Shown: in pieces, positions 5,577 through 9,513 of the stretch
Layout of the letters: each line of letters begins with the position of its first letter
How positions within the stretch are numbered: the stretch's first letter is position 1
Source of the DNA: Alphaproteobacteria bacterium UBA2966
GTDB lineage: Bacteria > Pseudomonadota > Alphaproteobacteria > UBA2966
Assembly (NCBI GenBank): GCA_002348365.1
Contig: DEBC01000050.1
Span: 44,341-53,853 of the forward strand
Direction of reading: 5' to 3'
DNA length: 9,513 nt
Position numbers and translations under genes: made by a program
The notes under the pieces: generated by a model
Databases searched by the model: none
What the model was told of the DNA's origin: nothing
Seen by the model: only the letters and a program-made list of their open reading frames with translations

Positions 5577-5652
5577 GTCATCGCCCGGCTTTGCCGGGGC
5601 GATCCAGTACAACAAAATCCTGGATGCCCCGGGGCTCGCACCGGGGCATGAC
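5577..5652. repeat. REP/MITE-like double-hairpin element, type 2
   Basis: A 76-nt imperfect inverted repeat running from GTCATCGCCC to CCGGGGCATGAC, with outer arms GTCAT/ATGAC and inner arms GATCCAG and CTGGAT. Each half is itself a hairpin: GCCCGGC-TTT-GCCGGGGC (5583-5600) and ATGCCCCGG with CCGGGGCAT (5624-5632 with 5641-5649, a 9-bp perfect stem). This layout matches the dispersed intergenic palindromes common in alphaproteobacteria. It lies between the end of the broken radC and the halohydrin-dehalogenase-like gene, where it may end radC-operon transcription and mark the edge of the accessory block. It is unlike the repeat at 2130-2190. Confidence 0.7.
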
Positions 5653-5719
5653 GAAAATGAAGATGCGTAGCGCCAGCACAGGCCCTGGGTGATCTCGGTA
5701 ATCTTTCTGGTCAAAGTTC

Positions 5720-6204
5720 CTATAGCAGCCCCAATTCACGGAAGCTGGCGTGTCCCGTCTTCGCGATGACGACGTGATCATGGATGGTGATGCCCAGTTT
5801 ACCTGCGGCATCGGCCACCTGGTGGGTAATCTCTATATCAGCCTGAGAGGGGGTCGGGTCACCGCTGGGGTGGTTGTGCAACAGAATCACCGCCGACGCT
5901 GCGACTTCCAACGCGCGTTTCACCACCTCTCGGGCATAGACGGGTGTGTGGTCGACGGTACCCCGACCCTGTACCTCGTCGGCGATTAATCCGTTCTTGC
6001 GGTCAAGATAGAGGACGCGAAACTGCCAAACCTGTCGATCAACTCCTTGGCCACGGGTTTGACGTCGCGCCTCGGGATCGCGAGGAACAGCACAAGGTCC
6101 AACAGCTCATAGTCGGGGAGGGCGTCAGCGCCCGCGTCCATGAATCGCGCGCGCAGGCGCTGTCGGAGATCGTGGAAGTGCGGCTTATCCGACACCGGTG
6201 TCAT
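5720..6204 (-). pseudogene. radC: radC remnant: internal deletion plus frameshift
   Basis: RadC-family (UPF0758) MPN/JAB-domain protein of uncertain cellular role. The first part (from ATG 6204) reads 63 good RadC residues, including LPDYELLDLVLF, IPRRDVKP and RFGSFA (58-63), then nine out-of-frame residues to a TAA at 5986-5988. From CAG at 6023-6025, in another frame, the C-terminal domain continues for 101 residues to TAG at 5720: QFRVLYLDRKN, DEVQGRGTVDHTPV and the JAMM motif HNHPSGDPTPSQAD, ending FRELGLL. About 60-70 central residues, covering the helix-hairpin-helix region, are missing. The same bases GCAGTTTCGCG (6016-6026) serve as GSFA in one frame and QFRV in the other, so the deletion joint is a shared microhomology. 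The start overlaps the end of map by 20 nt. An assembly error is the main alternative. Confidence 0.88.
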
Positions 6205-7027
6205 AAGGCGGGTGATGGAAGCCCTTCGGCGACTGCGTGAAGATCTGGCATCCCGTCTCGGTCACGCCGATGGTGTGCTCGAATTGGGCAGACAACGAGC
6301 GGTCCTTGGTCACTGCCGTCCACCCGTCAGAGAGCAGCTTCACCTGCCATTTGCCCAGGTTGATCATGGGCTCAACGGTGAAGAACATGCCCGGCTTGAG
6401 TTCGACCCCTGTCCGCGGATCGCCAAAATGGAGGACGTTGGGTGAATCATGGAAGACCTGGCCGATGCCGTGCCCGCAGAAATCCCGCACCACAGAACAG
6501 CGGTGTGATTCCGCATAGCTCTGGATTGCATGGCCGATATCGCCTGTCGTCGCGCCAGGACGAACGGCGGCGATCCCATGCATCATCGACTCGTAAGTGA
6601 CATCGCAAAGCCGTTGCGCTTTTCGGCCGACATTGCCGATCGTAAACATGCGGCTTGAATCGCCGTGCCAACCGTTGACGATGACGGTCACGTCGAGGTT
6701 CATGATGTCGCCGTCTTTCAGCGTCCGATCGCCGGGAATCCCGTGACAGACGACGTGGTTGAGCGACGTGCAGATGGATTTCGGAAATCCGCGGTAATGG
6801 AGGGGTGCGGAGACGGCTCCATGGTCCAGGACGAATTCGCTACACAGCGTGTCGAGCTTTTCCGTTGTCACCCCCGGCACCACGAAAGGCGTGATGTAGT
6901 CCAAGGTTTCCGCCGCCAATCGCCCAGCGTCACGCATGCCGGCAAATCCTTCCGGTCCGTGTAGCTTTATGTCTGCCGTACGGCGAGGGGGAGCTTCGAT
7001 CCGGGTCGTCTGGTCGGTCATGTTCAT
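6185..7027 (-). CDS. map: Type I methionine aminopeptidase
   Basis: Removes the initiator methionine from nascent proteins in the cytosol; normally essential. The 280 residues carry the full dinuclear metal site: D112 (NLDVT), D123 (WHGDSSRMF), H186 (CGHGIGQVFH), E219 (FTVEPMI) and E250 (QFEHTIGV). Spacings from the second aspartate onward match E. coli D108, H171, E204 and E235. H95 in CHGIP is the conserved substrate-site histidine. The N-terminus is about 15 residues longer than the E. coli enzyme, with a proline/arginine-rich stretch, as is common in alphaproteobacteria. ATG 7027 is chosen; TTG 7030 and ATG 7021 are adjacent in frame, and AAGG lies about 12 nt upstream, so the exact start may differ by 1-2 codons. 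It begins 14 nt after sfsA and overlaps radC, suggesting one operon. Confidence 0.96.
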   Translation of the reverse strand: MNMTDQTTRIEAPPRRTADIKLHGPEGFAGMRDAGRLAAETLDYITPFVVPGVTTEKLDTLCSEFVLDHGAVSAPLHYRGFPKSICTSLNHVVCHGIPGDRTLKDGDIMNLDVTVIVNGWHGDSSRMFTIGNVGRKAQRLCDVTYESMMHGIAAVRPGATTGDIGHAIQSYAESHRCSVVRDFCGHGIGQVFHDSPNVLHFGDPRTGVELKPGMFFTVEPMINLGKWQVKLLSDGWTAVTKDRSLSAQFEHTIGVTETGCQIFTQSPKGFHHPPYDTGVG

Positions 7028-7041
7028 CAAAAATTGTCGCC

Positions 7042-7743
7042 TTAGGGCCGGACGATCGGCACGGCGCGCGTGACGTTGATGGCCTTGGGCGTGAGTTTAC
7101 AGGAATAGGCGATGGCCTCAACGCCGCTCGCCATTGCCGCCGTGAGACCTTCGTCGTAATTCGGGTCGATATCCGCCGCAATCGAGAGGTGGTCGCAGTC
7201 GTCGCGCTGGATGAGATAGACCATCACCGCGCGGTGGCCTTCGGCGACCATGTCTGCCATCTCCACGAGATGCTTGGCGCCCCGTGCAGTCACCGAGTCG
7301 GGGAACTCCGCCGCTCCCGCCTCGCGGCTGAGGTGTACGTTCTTGACTTCGACGTAGCAGGGCGGTCCATCGCCTTCGAGTAGGATATCGATCCGCGAGT
7401 TCTTACCATACTTGACCTCGCGGCGTTGCGATTTATAGCCCTGTAGCTCCGCAATGGTCCCGGCTTCGATGGCGTCGGCCACCAGGCCATTCGGGTGTGC
7501 CGTGTTGATGCCGACCAGAGCCCGGCCGTCATGGACCAGCTCCCAGGTATAGCGAAGCTTTCGCTCGGGATTTGTGGCCGGCGACAGCCAGACGTCGAAC
7601 CCGGGTTCGGTGAGGCCCAGCATGGAGCCGGGATTGGCGCAATGCGCCGTGACGACGTCACCGGATTCGAGTTCGACATCCGTCAGGAACCGCTTGTAGC
7701 GCTTGATCAGGGTGCCCTTGATGAGGGGATTGGGGAATTTCAT
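7042..7743 (-). CDS. sfsA: SfsA family DNA/RNA-binding protein
   Basis: A 233-residue SfsA homologue, close to the usual length of about 234. SfsA was named for stimulating maltose metabolism in E. coli; it has an N-terminal OB-like DNA-binding part and a C-terminal nuclease-like fold, and its cellular role is not settled. Recognisable segments are FLTDVELESGD (19-29), CANPGSMLGL (35-44), the RIDILLE and CYVEVKNVHL strands that form the nuclease-like D-ExK site, and FPDSVTARGAKHL. The ATG at 7743 begins a typical MKFPNPLIKG N-terminus, though no strong Shine-Dalgarno is seen. It is the first gene of the minus-strand sfsA-map-radC group and divergent from the molybdopterin-binding gene. Confidence 0.95.
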   Translation of the reverse strand: MKFPNPLIKGTLIKRYKRFLTDVELESGDVVTAHCANPGSMLGLTEPGFDVWLSPATNPERKLRYTWELVHDGRALVGINTAHPNGLVADAIEAGTIAELQGYKSQRREVKYGKNSRIDILLEGDGPPCYVEVKNVHLSREAGAAEFPDSVTARGAKHLVEMADMVAEGHRAVMVYLIQRDDCDHLSIAADIDPNYDEGLTAAMASGVEAIAYSCKLTPKAINVTRAVPIVRP

Positions 7744-7859
7744 GGACCAAAGGTAGTGTCGCGGGCACGGGACTTCAATTGACTCGGGTCTCCCCCTTGC
7801 ACACGAGCCGCCAAGGGTTAAGGATTGCCCTCCCGTGGCGCACTCAATGGAAACGAGTT

Positions 7860-8624
7860 TTGGCCGGACCCGACTCTGAAAAGACCGCCTGCGTTCTGAT
7901 CATCGGCAACGAGATCCTCTCGGGTCGCGTGCAGGACCGGAATTTGACCTACATCGCCGAGCGCCTGAACGACTACGGTGTGCGGCTGCGCGAAGCCCGC
8001 GTCATCCCCGATCGCGAGGACGCGATCATCGACACCATCAATGAGTGCCGGCAGGCCTTCGACTACGTGCTCACAACCGGTGGTATCGGGCCGACACACG
8101 ACGACATCACGGCCGAGTGTGTCGCCAAGGCCTTTGGCGTGGCGCTCGAGATCAATGAAGAGGCCGCCGAGGCCATGGGCGCGCGCTCCGGTGATGCCAA
8201 GCGGAATGCGGCCAGGCTCCGCATGGCCCGCATCCCTGTCGGTGGGACCTTGATCAAGAATGCCATCTCGGCCGCGCCGGGCTTTCAGATGGAGAACGTA
8301 TTCGTCATGGCAGGCGTGCCTTCTGTGGCCCATGCCATGGTCGATGCACTGGGCTCGCGATTGACTGGCGGCACGCCCGTGAGCTCGCGGGGTATTGTGG
8401 CGCACGTTTCGGAAGGGGCAGTGGCCGCTTCGCTGACCGCTATTCAGGAACGTTTCCCCGACACCGATATCGGTAGTTATCCGTTCTACCGGTCGGGACG
8501 GTTCGGAACGACGCTGGTTGTCCGCTCGACCGACTCCGAACGCATTGACGCTGCGGTCGAGGAGATCAAGTCGATGATTCGGGAGATGGGCGCCGAGCCC
8601 GAAGAGGAAATGGAGGCGGTGTGA
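7860..8624 (+). CDS. CinA N-terminal/MoaB-type molybdopterin-binding domain protein
   Basis: A 254-residue stand-alone COG1058-type protein (competence/damage-inducible protein CinA, N-terminal part), with the MoCF-biosynthesis fold. Visible motifs are CVLIIGNEILSG (11-22), QDRNLTYIAERL, LTTGGIGPTHDD (71-82, the phosphate/pterin loop) and VFVMAGVP (147-154). The C-terminal nicotinamide-nucleotide amidohydrolase domain of full CinA is absent, so NMN deamidation is not implied; molybdopterin handling or a related nucleotide role is only inferred from fold. The start is uncertain: TTG at 7860 gives the usual short lead before the first strand, while a TTG at 7779 would add 27 residues of non-family sequence. 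The acidic tail ends EPEEEMEAV, and the stop overlaps the GNAT start by 4 nt (GTGA). Confidence 0.88.
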   Translation: MAGPDSEKTACVLIIGNEILSGRVQDRNLTYIAERLNDYGVRLREARVIPDREDAIIDTINECRQAFDYVLTTGGIGPTHDDITAECVAKAFGVALEINEEAAEAMGARSGDAKRNAARLRMARIPVGGTLIKNAISAAPGFQMENVFVMAGVPSVAHAMVDALGSRLTGGTPVSSRGIVAHVSEGAVAASLTAIQERFPDTDIGSYPFYRSGRFGTTLVVRSTDSERIDAAVEEIKSMIREMGAEPEEEMEAV

Positions 8625-9169
8625 CAGGCAGCGCCACCTTCGATTTGCGGCGTGCCTCGCCGGCAGACGCCTCGGCGATCGCCCACGTCTATGTCAATTC
8701 CTGGCGCTCGACGTACAAAGGCCTGATTCCAGGTCAGGTCCTGGCCGCCCTCAACGAGCTGAAGCAGACCGGATATTGGTGGAATGCTCTGTGCGACACC
8801 ACCCGCGGAGGTGGCGCTGTAGTTGCCGAGGGCGCGTCGCAGGTCGTGGGGTTTTCGGCGTTTGGGTCGGCGCGCGAGGACGGGTATTCCGGCCGCGGGG
8901 AGATTTACACGCTCTACCTGCTCGATGCCTATCAGCGCTGCGGCTTGGGGCGCCGCCTGTTGGCCGCCAGTGCCGACGACATGGTTGCCGCCGGGTTCAG
9001 CTCGATGTGTGTCTGGGTGCTGGCCGGCAATCCCGCGCGGGATTTCTATGAGCGCTTCGGCGGGATCGAGTTGTCGAGCCGTGACATTGGCGTCGGCGGC
9101 CGCCGTCTTGAGGAGATCTGCTATCTCTGGCCCGATCTCCGCCGCCTTGAGGCGTTGGAGGAGCATTGA
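8621..9169 (+). CDS. GNAT-family N-acetyltransferase
   Basis: A 182-residue single-domain GNAT acetyltransferase, transferring acetyl from acetyl-CoA to an amine of unknown substrate. The N-terminal LRRASPADASAIAHVY is the typical first strand and helix, TYKGLIPG (31-38) is common in this subgroup, and the pyrophosphate-binding motif A is LYLLDAYQRCGLGRRLL (98-114), with the Q-R-x-G-x-G core at 105-110. CVWVLAGNPARDFYERFGG (130-148) is the conserved strand 5 to helix 4 region with the usual N and Y. The GTG start at 8621 overlaps the upstream stop (GTGA) and has GGAGG about 5 nt ahead, indicating translational coupling to the molybdopterin-binding gene. The next gene starts 4 nt after its stop. 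Confidence 0.92.
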   Translation: MTGSATFDLRRASPADASAIAHVYVNSWRSTYKGLIPGQVLAALNELKQTGYWWNALCDTTRGGGAVVAEGASQVVGFSAFGSAREDGYSGRGEIYTLYLLDAYQRCGLGRRLLAASADDMVAAGFSSMCVWVLAGNPARDFYERFGGIELSSRDIGVGGRRLEEICYLWPDLRRLEALEEH

Positions 9170-9173
9170 CCGC

Positions 9174-9513
9174 ATGTCATCCGCGTTCGAAGTCCGCCCG
9201 ATCACACCGACCATCGGCGGAGAAGTGTCCGGCATCGATCTGTCGCAGGATCTGTCTGATAAGACGATCGCGGATCTGCACGCGGCGTTTCTCGACCGCC
9301 AGGTCTTGTTCTTCCGCGATCAAGACATCACGGTCGATCAGCACATCGCCTTTGGCCGCCACTTCGGCGACCTGCATGTCAACCTCGCGGCCCCGCCGTA
9401 CAAGGACGGAGATGCCGTCTATCGGGAGGTGATCCCGATCTACGCGGATCAGGATACGCCTCGGGCCGGGGGTGAAGTCTGGCATTCGGATGCATCCTGT
9501 GACCCGGAACCTC
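9174..9513 (+). CDS. TauD/TfdA-family dioxygenase, N-terminal part (truncated by window end)
   Basis: The first 113 residues of a second Fe(II)/2-oxoglutarate dioxygenase. TPTIGGEVSGIDLS (11-24) and VLFFRDQDITVDQHIAF (44-60) closely parallel the dioxygenase at 3791-4675, and the first two iron ligands are visible as H104-x-D106 in GGEVWHSDAS. The distal histidine and the 2-oxoglutarate arginine lie outside the window, so completeness cannot be judged. The ATG at 9174 has GGAGGAG about 10 nt upstream and follows the GNAT stop by 4 nt, so it is probably cotranscribed with the two genes before it. It is a paralogue, not a duplicate, of the first dioxygenase. Substrate is unknown. Confidence 0.92.
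   Translation, partial: MSSAFEVRPITPTIGGEVSGIDLSQDLSDKTIADLHAAFLDRQVLFFRDQDITVDQHIAFGRHFGDLHVNLAAPPYKDGDAVYREVIPIYADQDTPRAGGEVWHSDASCDPEP

Noticed and set aside
4796..5692. Plus-strand open frame of about 298 codons opposite the dehalogenase-like gene
   Set aside because: It covers the opposite strand of a gene with intact motifs and continues through the hairpin repeat; its composition is histidine- and arginine-rich, as in antisense frames.
5986..6026. Programmed frameshift in radC
   Set aside because: Apart from the frame change, about 60-70 residues of the normal protein are missing, and no slippery heptamer with a downstream structure is evident. Deletion explains both facts.
7818..8405. 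Minus-strand open frame opposite the molybdopterin-binding gene
   Set aside because: It is antisense to conserved motifs such as GGIGPTHDD and has no family character of its own.

Overview
The window is GC-rich, densely coded DNA, most likely from an alphaproteobacterium. The conserved order sfsA - map - radC beside a divergent CinA/MoaB-type gene, the two dispersed GC-rich hairpin repeats, and the many SDR and TauD/TfdA genes all fit an environmental or marine Rhodospirillales-like organism. That placement is inferred from gene content, not from any search.

Left half (about 1-5500) looks like an accessory catabolic block. On the minus strand, in transcription order, are a halohydrin-dehalogenase-like SDR (4766-5497), a TauD/TfdA-type Fe(II)/2-oxoglutarate dioxygenase (3791-4675), and two tandem classical SDR paralogues (2976-3749 and 2194-2967). 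The last of these needs a TTG start and begins 8 nt after the stop of the one before. Beyond a hairpin-rich repeat (about 2130-2190) lies a convergent plus-strand alpha/beta hydrolase resembling 3-oxoadipate enol-lactonase (1310-2122). Divergent from it are a VOC-fold protein (851-1240) and a third SDR paralogue (1-731, cut by the window edge). The three classical SDRs align without a gap over their shared length. They are about 51% identical by hand count in both pairs counted, yet the two tandem ones share a 49-nt stretch with no mismatch.

Right half (about 5720-9513) is housekeeping. On the minus strand are sfsA, map and a broken radC, tightly spaced or overlapping. radC has lost its middle in a deletion that looks microhomology-mediated and shifts the frame. 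On the plus strand are a stand-alone molybdopterin-binding (CinA N-terminal type) protein, a GNAT acetyltransferase overlapping it by 4 nt, and the start of a second TauD/TfdA-type dioxygenase that runs off the end.

The most interesting item is the 4766-5497 gene. It keeps the halohydrin dehalogenase catalytic pattern S-x12-Y-x3-R and lacks the glycine-rich NAD-binding motif. In place of the usual halide-site T-x4-F-x-G it has S-x4-F-x-G. With the dioxygenase, the hydrolase and several SDRs it suggests, by inference only, a pathway for an unusual (possibly halogenated, epoxide or ether) carbon source. No tRNA, rRNA, CRISPR array or intact transposase was seen, and no gene-free stretch exceeds 300 bases.
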